A DNA stretch of 64,000 nucleotides from Natrialba swarupiae. GTDB lineage: Archaea; Halobacteriota; Halobacteria; Halobacteriales; Natrialbaceae. The DNA lies in contig NZ_VTAW01000019.1 of NCBI RefSeq assembly GCF_008245225.1, positions 1-64,000 of the forward strand, in the 5' to 3' direction. Within the stretch, counting starts at the first letter, position 1. Every line of letters begins with the position of its first letter. The position numbers and the translations under genes were made by a program. The notes under the pieces were generated by a model. That model worked only from the letters and a program-made list of their open reading frames with translations, did not search any database and was not told the DNA's origin. Positions 1 through 6,761 of the stretch are shown here, one piece after another.

Positions 1-818
1 TGGGGAGAGTCTTCCGGACGCAGCAGTTCAGTTTCCTCGGAAACGAAAGAAAACGATGACGGAGAGACGTCCATGATGTACGGCTCGTCAAGTCCTCGGA
101 GTTTCTGTCGGAAACTCCGAGACTTGCCGTAGTTCTGATCAGCAACGACACAACCGTGCTCGATATCGGCCGAGACGACGTGTTCAACGAGCCCAGCTGC
201 AATCTCGAGTTTTGTCCGATGTTCGATATCGTCGGGAATGTTCGCGTCTTCTCGGCGCTGAGCGAAGAGTTCTCGGTGCTGTTGATCGTCGTATTCTGCG
301 TCATCTGCTCCAGCCCACTTTTTCGGGAGGTACAGACGCATTCCCAGTGGCCACGTGAGTTGATCAGCGTTCTGCCGCTCGCCAGGTCTGGCGAGCGTGC
401 AGTTAACAGTAACTTGGCAGTTGTCGACTTTTCCAGTCGCCCCACACCACTGTCGAGCAACACCAACGCTGTCTTCACCGGATTTCGGAATACCCATACC
501 GTCAATGACCACTGCGGCTTGGCGGCCCTGGGTCGCTTCGGGAACGCGTTCCCGAAGCTTCTTTTCGACGTTCTCGTGCTCCCAAGGGCTTTCACGGACA
601 AATCGTTCGAGACGTTCTTGATCTACCTGCATTTTGTCAGCGATATCGGTGGCTATCGGACTTCCGGGGCCTGTTGCGCCCCGGAAGTACCGAGCTGCGT
701 TCTGCCACGTTCGGTCGTATTTTGGCCATGATGATCCGTCTAACCGAGTCGTGAATGCTGAACAGTAATTGCTGAGAAACTGTAGCCCTTCCGCCTGAGC
801 ACGTTTCGTCTCTTTCAT
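1..818 (-). CDS. IS701-family DDE transposase, cut by the window edge
   Basis: Reading the minus strand from an ATG at 818 gives an open frame of about 272 codons that runs off the left edge without a stop, so the C-terminal part is missing. It catalyses cut-and-paste insertion of its element. The IS701-like core is visible: VVIDGMGIPKSGEDSVGVAR holds the first catalytic aspartate (about D106), and VVADQNYGKS holds the second (about D227). The third acidic residue would lie beyond the edge. The frame is uninterrupted, so nothing shows it is dead. Codon use is less GC-rich at third positions than in neighbouring genes, which fits a mobile element. I could not identify the terminal inverted repeat or target duplication to the right of the start. 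Confidence 0.88.
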   Translation of the reverse strand, partial: MKETKRAQAEGLQFLSNYCSAFTTRLDGSSWPKYDRTWQNAARYFRGATGPGSPIATDIADKMQVDQERLERFVRESPWEHENVEKKLRERVPEATQGRQAAVVIDGMGIPKSGEDSVGVARQWCGATGKVDNCQVTVNCTLARPGERQNADQLTWPLGMRLYLPKKWAGADDAEYDDQQHRELFAQRREDANIPDDIEHRTKLEIAAGLVEHVVSADIEHGCVVADQNYGKSRSFRQKLRGLDEPYIMDVSPSSFSFVSEETELLRPEDSP

Positions 819-830
819 TCTGTCAATAGA
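1..830 (-). mobile_element. Insertion sequence, IS701 type (right part only)
   Basis: This is the part of the element seen in the window, inferred from the transposase gene. The outer boundary on the right is not defined. The string CCCCGGAAGTAC occurs inside the gene (about 679-690) and again at about 868-879, but it is not an obvious terminal repeat. The left end lies outside the window. Confidence 0.6.
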
Positions 831-1003
831 CGTGTTCTACGCCGAAAAACAGCTGCTGGAACTAAACCCCGGAAGTACTGCTAGGGGTTCAACAGGGCGG
901 TCACCGGTGGGCCGGCACTGACGTACCCCAGTCCCGGCGAACTGGCGCAGGCGACGCGGGTGTGAACTATTTGGACGCGGTCCGTGTGGATACTGTCGGA
1001 ACG

Positions 1004-1423
1004 ATGTACGAGACGATACTTGTCCCGACCGACGGAAGCGATTCGGCGAACAGGGCTGTCGAACACGCGTTCGAACTCGCAAACCGATACGACGCGTCCG
1101 TCCACGCGATGTACTGCGTCGAAACCCACCGCTACGGGGAACCCGCCCTGAGCAGCACTGAACTCGTTTTGGATCGACTCGAGGATTCGGGCGCCGAAAT
1201 GCTTCAGGAGATACACGAGCGCGCCGACGAGCGCGGGATCCAGTGTACGTGGGACGTGTGTCACGGCCGTCCCTGGGAGCAAGCTCGTGAGAAGGCGGCC
1301 GAGTACAACGCCGACCTGATCGTGATCGGCTTCCAAGGTCAAAGTCACTCCCGCCCGGGCAAAATCGGAAGTGTGGCCGAGCGGATCCTTCGAACGGCGG
1401 CCCAACCGGTTCTGACCGTCTGA
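1004..1423 (+). CDS. Universal stress protein (UspA family), ATP-binding type
   Basis: A 139-residue cytoplasmic protein of the UspA fold. The N-terminal beta strand YETILVPTDGS is typical. The ATP-binding signature G-x2-G-x9-G-S is complete at residues 109, 112, 122 and 123 (GFQGQSHSRPGKIGS). The start is taken as the ATG at 1004 because the conserved N-terminus begins there; an in-frame upstream GTG adds only non-conserved residues. It opens a group of four Usp genes within 3 kb. Its TGA stop is the first three bases of a TGATACGG repeat arm. The function is inferred from the family: small ATP-binding proteins made under stress, with no defined reaction. Confidence 0.9.
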   Translation: MYETILVPTDGSDSANRAVEHAFELANRYDASVHAMYCVETHRYGEPALSSTELVLDRLEDSGAEMLQEIHERADERGIQCTWDVCHGRPWEQAREKAAEYNADLIVIGFQGQSHSRPGKIGSVAERILRTAAQPVLTV

Positions 1424-1527
1424 TACGGATCGTTGTCTCGGTTTTCGGTGTGACTGCGTTCTCCCCGCAGTACGGTCACGCCGGACTGACGGCCGGCCAC
1501 GCCGGTGGTGACGGACAGCGACTTCAA
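1421..1527 (+). repeat. Stop-codon inverted-repeat element, degenerate copy
   Basis: The left arm TGATACGGATCGTTGTC begins at the stop codon of the Usp gene. The expected right arm is only partly recognisable near 1511-1525 (GACGGACAG followed by divergent bases), so this looks like a decayed or lengthened member of the family described at 3809-3893. Confidence 0.45.
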
Positions 1528-1622
1528 CGACGTGAACTTTCGAATGTTCTCCAGAAGGACGCGACGATAGTCCCTAGAGTCGATCTACGGTGACCTGTCC
1601 GAAGATCACCGCCCATGACGAG

Positions 1623-2114
1623 CTACGGGGCCTCGCCCGAGTAGAAGTCGGCGTGTGGTTCGATTGCGTCGATCGCGACCGGATGAGGCTGGCGAACGAC
1701 GTAGACGTCGTACGATCTATCGCCTGCGACGTGGACGCCGACGCTGGTCAGCGGCGTTACGACACGACCCACGTTTTCGCTCCCGAGAAAGACGACGCTC
1801 GGATCGTGGTCTCGCACCAGCCGCTCGATTCGTTCGGCGATCTGGGCTTCCGGGGGAAATTCGCGGATTCGCTCGCAATCGAACGTGGCCGTCGGGGCGA
1901 GGCTGTTTACCCGGGTCCGAAGCGTCTCGATAACCTCCTCGACGTCGTACGGTTCTCCCTCCTCGATCCACCCCTTCTCACGCGCGTAGCGCTTTCGCTC
2001 CGGGACGACCGTGACGGCCGTCACGTCTTCCTCGAGCGCAGTAGCGAACTCAACAGCTCTCACGAGGGATGTGTCGGCGAGTTTCGACCCGTCGAACGGA
2101 ACGACGAACGTCAT
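1623..2114 (-). CDS. Universal stress protein (UspA family), probable non-ATP-binding type
   Basis: A Usp-fold protein of about 163 residues. It starts with the usual first strand TFVVPFDGSKLAD and ends with a hydrophobic strand (YDVYVVRQ) before an extra tail. The G-x2-G-x9-G(S/T) ATP signature is absent: the corresponding stretch reads GSENVGRVVTPLTSVGV. It therefore resembles the Usp subgroup that does not bind ATP. The start at 2114 (MTFVV) is preferred; an ATG five codons upstream is possible. It is transcribed opposite to its Usp neighbours. Confidence 0.82.
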   Translation of the reverse strand: MTFVVPFDGSKLADTSLVRAVEFATALEEDVTAVTVVPERKRYAREKGWIEEGEPYDVEEVIETLRTRVNSLAPTATFDCERIREFPPEAQIAERIERLVRDHDPSVVFLGSENVGRVVTPLTSVGVHVAGDRSYDVYVVRQPHPVAIDAIEPHADFYSGEAP

Positions 2115-2259
2115 GCGTATTCGTTCCATCCGCCGGTCAATAACGTCGAGGGGTGAACTGCCGATAGGGAGTATCGTCGCCAGCCGAGGGATCGGCTCCG
2201 GCTATCGTGGCCGTCTCTCGTTCGGCGCAGGGACGCGATGACCGCCGCCGGCACACCTC

Positions 2260-2344
2260 TGGTTCGGTTTCCTGCCCATCAGTGCTGGTGTACCCGCGAT
2301 CCGTCTGCGGTTTCAACGGTACAACGGTACGGCAATCCGTCTCA
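2260..2344 (-). repeat. Stop-associated inverted-repeat element (85 bp)
   Basis: Read on the minus strand it begins TGAGACGGATTGCCGTAC and ends GGGCAGGAAACCGAA, matching the terminal arms of the other copies. It lies about 46 bases after the stop of the small membrane protein gene at 2391-2642. Its middle (CGCGATCCGTCTGCGG and flanks) is closely similar to the middle of the copy at 3809-3893, so these two are the closest relatives in the window. Confidence 0.6.
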
Positions 2345-2390
2345 CTCCTCGTCGCGAACGGGGGTATCGCCCGTTGGCTCTCGGTCCGGA

Positions 2391-2642
2391 CTACTCGAGG
2401 AACACGGACAGCGCGATGACGAACACCACGGCGTGCCAGACGATCACCGTCGCCGCGACCCTCGGGTCCGATGTCGGAAGCGGCGGGTTTTCGAACATCG
2501 CGTGATAGACGAACCCGCTCGCGGCGAGCGCTCCGAGCAAGATTCCCGTGTTGAGCGTCACCGCGGTGAACGTACCGAGGAGTATCCCGCCGACGAGGCT
2601 CACCGCGATTCCGGCGAGGATCTTGTCGTAGTAGCTGACCAT
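2391..2642 (-). CDS. Small membrane protein, unknown function
   Basis: An 83-residue protein starting MVSYYDKILAGIAVSLVGG. Hydrophobic segments at roughly 8-30, 32-50 and 62-82 suggest three membrane helices. I do not recognise a named family beyond similar small haloarchaeal membrane proteins. The ATG at 2642 is preferred over upstream in-frame starts because the upstream extension is Arg/Ser-rich and falls across a strong palindrome in the control region. It is divergent from the Usp gene at 2805 and may share stress control with it; that is inference. Confidence 0.7.
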   Translation of the reverse strand: MVSYYDKILAGIAVSLVGGILLGTFTAVTLNTGILLGALAASGFVYHAMFENPPLPTSDPRVAATVIVWHAVVFVIALSVFLE

Positions 2643-2668
2643 ACCACTCACCTCTAGAGGAGGGTTTC

Positions 2669-2703
2669 GATCACCGGAACTCTTTCGACAGTTCCTGGTG
2701 ATC
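2669..2703. promoter_or_regulatory. Long palindrome between divergent genes
   Basis: The arms GATCACCGGAACT (2669-2681) and AGTTCCTGGTGATC (2690-2703) are complementary over 13 pairs with one bulged base, around an 8-base loop. It sits 27-61 bases before the small membrane protein start and about 100 bases before the Usp start at 2805. It could be an operator for a dimeric regulator or an RNA hairpin. Confidence 0.5.
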
Positions 2704-2804
2704 AGGAACGTCGAGGCGGGATGACGGCGACCTCGTCCAGAGCCACCCGTCTCGCTCGTCACACCGCTGATACCCTTATGTCGTTCGTCGACGTACGCCC
2801 GGTC

Positions 2805-3230
2805 ATGAGCGATCGACTCCTCGTTCCCTACGACGGATCGGAGCCATCGAAACAGGCCCTCGAGTACGCACTCGAGACGTTTCCGGATTCCGACGTGACC
2901 GCACAGTACGTCATCCCGGCACCCGAAGGCTACTGGGCGGTGTTCGAGGCGTCGGAGGATCGGGTCCCCGGAGGGGACGAAGCGAAAGAGCGGGGACGAT
3001 CACTGCTCGACGACGCGGCGGTGCTGGCGGCCGACCACGGCCACGAGATCCGGACCGAACTCACGTCCGGGACCGCGGATCGCGAAATCGTCCGAGTCGC
3101 CGAGACCGAGGATTTCGACGCGATCGTCATCGGCAGCCACGGACGGGACGGGGTCTCGCGTGCCCTCCTCGGAAGCGTCGCGGAGAAGGTCGTCCGCCGA
3201 TCCGGAGTTCCTGTCCTCGTCGTTCGGTGA
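2805..3230 (+). CDS. Universal stress protein (UspA family), ATP-binding type
   Basis: A 141-residue Usp protein (RLLVPYDGSEPSKQ at the N-terminus) with an intact ATP signature: G110, G113, G123 and S124 within GSHGRDGVSRALLGS. The start at 2805 follows a TATA-like CCTTATG about 30 bases upstream, as expected for a leaderless haloarchaeal gene; the in-frame ATG upstream overlaps that box. It is followed about 120 bases later by another Usp gene on the same strand, so the two may be co-expressed. Confidence 0.92.
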   Translation: MSDRLLVPYDGSEPSKQALEYALETFPDSDVTAQYVIPAPEGYWAVFEASEDRVPGGDEAKERGRSLLDDAAVLAADHGHEIRTELTSGTADREIVRVAETEDFDAIVIGSHGRDGVSRALLGSVAEKVVRRSGVPVLVVR

Positions 3231-3349
3231 GATTCGCCGCCGGACTCGAGGATGTCGATTCGAGGGTGTTCTCGAGGGGAGCGACCATCTCCTCGAGAGG
3301 TCCGAACTGTTAACCGCCATCCATTCGTACGGTGACGTACGAGTATCAG

Positions 3350-3811
3350 ATGGTTCCGACCGAGCATGCAGGCGAACCCGTGCGTTCGATCCTCGTCGCG
3401 ACGGACGGAAGCGACGCCGCCGACGCCGCCCTCGAGCGAGCGCTCGGCCTCGGGGCCGACATCGATGCGACCGTTTACGTCCTCGCAGTCGTCGACACGA
3501 CGGACGATCCCCTGCGATTCGACTCCGGCCTCGTCGCCGACCTGGAAGATGCGAAGAACGAACTCGTCGAAGACGTCCTCGAGGCGGTCGACCGAAGGCA
3601 GGCGGACGTCGTCGGTGCCGTTCGCCGCGGGCGCCCCGCGTCGACGATCGTCGACTACGCGTCTGAGATCGGCGCCGATCTGATCGTCGTCGGGCGAACC
3701 GGGCAGTCGAGGACCGCGACGGCGTTGCTCGGGAGCACGGCGGACCGCGTCGTCCGAACTGCGTCGATACCTGTCATCGTCGTCCCCGACCCGTCGACAG
3801 ACACAAACTGA
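3350..3811 (+). CDS. Universal stress protein (UspA family), ATP-binding type
   Basis: A 153-residue Usp protein. After a short N-terminal extension the first strand reads RSILVATDGSDAADAA. The ATP signature is complete (G115, G118, G128, S129 within GRTGQSRTATALLGS). The ATG at 3350 is chosen; a GTG at 3332 would add six residues. The TGA stop at 3809-3811 is also the first three bases of a complete 85-bp inverted-repeat element. It closes the left-hand Usp group; a fifth Usp gene lies at 43945-44367. Confidence 0.9.
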   Translation: MVPTEHAGEPVRSILVATDGSDAADAALERALGLGADIDATVYVLAVVDTTDDPLRFDSGLVADLEDAKNELVEDVLEAVDRRQADVVGAVRRGRPASTIVDYASEIGADLIVVGRTGQSRTATALLGSTADRVVRTASIPVIVVPDPSTDTN

Positions 3812-3893
3812 TACGGATCGTTGTCGGTCGGTACCGCCGAACTCGCGATCCGTCTGCGGGTTCGCCGGTATATCGGTACAGCAGACCGTATGA
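3809..3893 (+). repeat. Stop-codon inverted-repeat element (85 bp, complete)
   Basis: Left arm TGATACGGATCGTTGTCGG starts on the stop codon of the Usp gene. The right end GGTACAGCAGACCGTATGA reads TCATACGGTCTGCTGTACC as its complement, so the ends form an imperfect 19-base terminal inverted repeat. The internal part shares a long similar block with the copy at 2260-2344. This is the clearest example for defining the family. Confidence 0.75.
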
Positions 3894-3933
3894 GTGACTG
3901 ACTTTCAAATGCACTGTGCGTTCTGTGCAACGT

Positions 3934-3954
3934 ATATGTGGTAACTCCGCATAT
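3934..3954. promoter_or_regulatory. Palindrome upstream of the RNase H-like gene
   Basis: ATATGTGG (3934-3941) and CCGCATAT (3947-3954) form 8-base arms with one mismatch around a 5-base centre. It lies in the 313-base gap between the Usp gene and the RNase H-like gene, about 170 bases before the latter. A role as operator is only a suggestion. Confidence 0.35.
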
Positions 3955-4124
3955 CACTCATTCATACGACTGTCGTCGACGTGGCCCTCGCCCGCCGGTG
4001 GACTCGAGACGGCGTTCGGTTGGCTCGCTCTCGAGACTCCCTCCAAATTCGGAGGAGGGTACCGTGTGTGATGAATGTTAACGCAGACAGAATAGTTAAG
4101 TGGTGCAACGTCTTATTCGGGAAC

Positions 4125-4763
4125 ATGGCCGCTCACGGCCGGTCCGCACTGCGGGACCTGTTCGACGAGTCGCCCACACCCCACATCGCCCATCCGCCGC
4201 GGACCCATCATCGAGACTTCTACGTCGCGACCGACGGGTCGTTCCGGAAATCCGGTGGTGGACTGGGTGCCGTAATCGAGACTCGGGACGGAACCCGCGT
4301 CGCACGGATCGCAACGGCGGATACTCCCCCCGACAACAACGTCGCCGAGTACCGGGCGTTACACCTTGGTCTCGACGTTCTCGCCGCACGAGCGCCTCGA
4401 GACGCGACCGTCGGTGTCCTCGTCGACCACGACACCCTCGCCAGCAACGTCAACAGCACCATGTTGGCGGCGAACCATCCAGACGGGAAGCCACCGCGCC
4501 CGCTCTCGGTCCCGTCCGCGACCGGCTATCACTGGCGGGGCATTCAGGCACGACTCAACGGGTTCGGCGCAGTTCGTGCTGCACAAATCGACAGCGATCA
4601 AAACCCCGCTCACCCGCTCGCGAACGCTCCACACCAGTACGAACACGTCAACAACGAACCCGATCGCTGCATCCTCCCGGAACCGCCGAAATCCACCGTA
4701 CACGAGTTTCCGCCGCCGTCCCGTGCCGACCGAAACGGCACCGGCGGACGCGCGTCGGATTGA
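4125..4763 (+). CDS. RNase H-like domain protein
   Basis: A 212-residue protein with a type 1 RNase H-like fold, the group that cleaves the RNA strand of RNA-DNA hybrids. Candidate catalytic acids are all present: D in YVATDGSFRKSGGG, E in NNVAEYRAL, D in VLVDHDTL, and a C-terminal D near DSDQNPAHPLANAP. The start at 4125 is chosen because an AT-rich TATA-like stretch (AATAGTTAAG, about 4090-4099) lies about 30 bases upstream; an ATG at 4071 is also in frame. The N-terminal 30 residues and Pro-rich C-terminal tail are not part of the fold. It stands alone, and its natural substrate is unknown. Confidence 0.75.
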   Translation: MAAHGRSALRDLFDESPTPHIAHPPRTHHRDFYVATDGSFRKSGGGLGAVIETRDGTRVARIATADTPPDNNVAEYRALHLGLDVLAARAPRDATVGVLVDHDTLASNVNSTMLAANHPDGKPPRPLSVPSATGYHWRGIQARLNGFGAVRAAQIDSDQNPAHPLANAPHQYEHVNNEPDRCILPEPPKSTVHEFPPPSRADRNGTGGRASD

Positions 4764-4809
4764 CGCGGAACCGTCACCGTTTTCTCGCCCGTAGAGAGAG
4801 TCGTCTTCG

Positions 4810-5268
4810 ATGAGCCTTCGCGTCGCGGTCGCTACACCGTTTCGCCAGAACGGCACGTCACGCCTCAAGGAGAGTGAGTTCGTCGTCTCGCTCTCGCTCG
4901 ATCGGGGCTGGTTCTCGCCCGATCAGGCCAAGCGACTGATCGACGTCGCGACCCGTGAGGGGCTACTCGAGCACGCGGACGACGAACTCGTCGCCACGTT
5001 CGATCCGTCCGAGGTCACCGTCCCGGAGGAGTTCGTCCCCGACGAGGATCTGCTCCGCGAGCGCTCGGCGTTCGAACGCGTCCTCGACGCGCTGGTCGCG
5101 GAAGGGATGGAAAAACACGAGGCCGTCGGTGCGATCAACTCCTTACAGGGCGAACTGGGCGTGACGATCGAAGCGGCGGCCGTGATCTACGCGCGTCGAG
5201 AGGGGATCGACGTCGCCGAACTAGTCCCGATCGCGAAGTCCGCGCTGACGGCAGACGAAGCTGGTTAG
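4810..5268 (+). CDS. DUF2240 family protein
   Basis: A 152-residue archaeal protein matching the DUF2240 pattern: an N-terminal winged-helix-like part (SEFVVSLSLDRGWFSPDQAKRL), a linker with ATFDPSEVTVPEEFVPD, and a helical C-terminal half (SAFERVLDALVAEGMEKHEAVGAIN, then EAAAVIYARREGIDVAEL). No catalytic motif is evident. The architecture suggests nucleic-acid or protein binding, but the function is unknown. A gene for another unknown protein begins 25 bases after its stop and is probably co-transcribed. Confidence 0.82.
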   Translation: MSLRVAVATPFRQNGTSRLKESEFVVSLSLDRGWFSPDQAKRLIDVATREGLLEHADDELVATFDPSEVTVPEEFVPDEDLLRERSAFERVLDALVAEGMEKHEAVGAINSLQGELGVTIEAAAVIYARREGIDVAELVPIAKSALTADEAG

Positions 5269-5293
5269 TCCCTGGCCGACCGAGACGACCGAC

Positions 5294-5770
5294 ATGGTCG
5301 AGGAACGGATCACCGACGGCAAACGAATCGCCCAGCTCCTCGCGTCGGAACTCGAGGGCCGCGAGGACGGCGGACTCGAGCGCATCGCCGTCACTGACGC
5401 CGACAGAGACGTCGAGCCGACGGCCGACGGGGCACGCGCCTACGACGTCTCGGTGCTGTCCCGCGACGAGGCAACGACGCCCGAGGATGACGTCGACGTG
5501 GGTGACGACGCCAGTGGTGACGATGGCGACGGCGAAAGCGACGAAACCGTGCGGATCGCACGCGTCTTCGTTCACGAAAACCGGGCGCGCCTCGAGTTCG
5601 CGGTCGGCCAGGACATCGCCGCGCAGACGGCCGAAGAAGGCGACCTACGAGTGCGGCCGAAGGCGACCGAGCCGCCGCGGACGCTCGTCTTCGTCGAAAG
5701 CGGTGCCGCGGTCAAACGCGCGACGAACGTGGTACAGTCGGTCGTCGCGCGGGTCCAGTCGACTGAGTAG
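5294..5770 (+). CDS. Conserved haloarchaeal protein, unknown function
   Basis: A 158-residue, strongly acidic soluble protein. The N-terminal third (KRIAQLLASELEGRE) looks helical. A low-complexity Asp/Gly stretch (about residues 64-85) separates it from a C-terminal half with regular hydrophobic spacing and a final helix (AVKRATNVVQSVVARV). No signal peptide, membrane segment or known catalytic motif is seen. It follows the DUF2240 gene closely on the same strand and converges with the HAD phosphatase gene 31 bases away. I do not recognise the family. Confidence 0.75.
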   Translation: MVEERITDGKRIAQLLASELEGREDGGLERIAVTDADRDVEPTADGARAYDVSVLSRDEATTPEDDVDVGDDASGDDGDGESDETVRIARVFVHENRARLEFAVGQDIAAQTAEEGDLRVRPKATEPPRTLVFVESGAAVKRATNVVQSVVARVQSTE

Positions 5771-5801
5771 CGGGCCGCGGTACGACGACCGAATCGGTGT
5801 G

Positions 5802-6467
5802 TTAGGTCCACTCGAGGTCCTCGAGTACGTTCGGGAGGGAGTTGGCGATGACGGACTGCTCGACGTGGGCGACAGCCCGCGGATCGGGATCGGGACCGTC
5901 CGCGAGGAGGACCTGAATCGCCCGCATTCCGGCACCCGTCGCACCGGCGACGTCGGCGTCGACCTCGTCGCCGACGTACACCGCCTCGGCCGGCTCGACG
6001 CCGAGTTCGTCGGTGATCGCCTCGAACGCACGCCGGTCGGGTTTGCCGGCCTCGAGTTCCCCCGTGACGAGTGCGGCGTCGAACACCCGCTCCCAGCCGA
6101 GCGTCGCGAGTTTGTCCCGCTGGGCCCGGACGGGGCCGTTGGTGAGCAGCCCGACCCGGTAGTTCGTGCGCAACTCCTCGAGCATCCGTTCGACGCCCGG
6201 AAGCGGTTCGATCGCTTCCGCGATCGTCTGTCGGTAGGCGGCGGCGAGTTCGGCCGGATCTGCCTCACTCTCGTGGCGCTCGAGCAGGTCCGCGAAGATC
6301 GGCTCGCGACTCTCCTGGGTGAGGTTGTTCCGGTGTGCGTCGAGATACTCGCTTCTGGTCAACGCCGGCGCGTTCGCCGCCTCGACGGCCTCCTCGAGAA
6401 TCGTCTCTCTGTCCCGACGGGGCACCGCGAGCGTGTAGTCGAGGTCGAAGACGACCGCCCGTGTCAT
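5802..6467 (-). CDS. HAD-superfamily hydrolase (phosphatase)
   Basis: A 221-residue HAD subfamily I phosphatase. Motif I is FDLDYTLA (nucleophile D8, acid/base D10), motif II is LLTNG, the motif III lysine lies in GELEAGKPD, and motif IV is YVGDEVDADVAGA. A helical cap lies between motifs I and II. The ATG at 6467 places motif I directly at the N-terminus as in relatives; upstream codons in the same frame are non-conserved. Likely substrates are small phosphorylated metabolites such as phosphoglycolate or flavin and sugar phosphates, but the sequence does not decide which. Confidence 0.88.
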   Translation of the reverse strand: MTRAVVFDLDYTLAVPRRDRETILEEAVEAANAPALTRSEYLDAHRNNLTQESREPIFADLLERHESEADPAELAAAYRQTIAEAIEPLPGVERMLEELRTNYRVGLLTNGPVRAQRDKLATLGWERVFDAALVTGELEAGKPDRRAFEAITDELGVEPAEAVYVGDEVDADVAGATGAGMRAIQVLLADGPDPDPRAVAHVEQSVIANSLPNVLEDLEWT

Positions 6468-6685
6468 GAGAGAGGAAGAGGACTCGAGGGGGTTGAAGCT
6501 ATCCCTTTTTCGCAGCGCTCGCGGCCGTCCGTTGTCCCCAGCGTCGCAGAATGCACTCGAGCGTTCCGCAGCGTTCGGCCGAAACGACCGTTCGAACCCG
6601 GCCGTCTTTCGGTAGGACACTCGAGACGACGACTCGCTCGAGAAGGCCGATTCCGCTGGGAGCGTGCGCAGAGGGCATCGTGAAT

Positions 6686-6702
6686 TGTCAGTTAATCTGA
6701 CA
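6686..6702. promoter_or_regulatory. Palindrome TGTCAG-TTAAT-CTGACA upstream of antiporter operon A
   Basis: Perfect 6-base arms (6686-6691 and 6697-6702) lie about 60 bases before the first antiporter start and upstream of an AT-rich GTTAATT at about 6729-6735 that could be its TATA box. Position and symmetry suggest a regulator-binding site. The rest of the 294-base gap before the operon holds no gene I can support. Confidence 0.4.
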
Positions 6703-6761
6703 TGAGAGCGACGTGGGGTTTCGACACCGTTAATTCGCGGCGCTCGTTTCGTTCGAACGGA

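Noticed and set aside
156-731. 191-codon plus-strand frame in the IS701 region
   Set aside because: The opposite strand encodes a continuous transposase with catalytic motifs, so this frame is a shadow.
5487-6683. 398-codon plus-strand frame over the HAD phosphatase
   Set aside because: The minus strand has all HAD motifs; the plus-strand translation is Arg/Val-rich nonsense.
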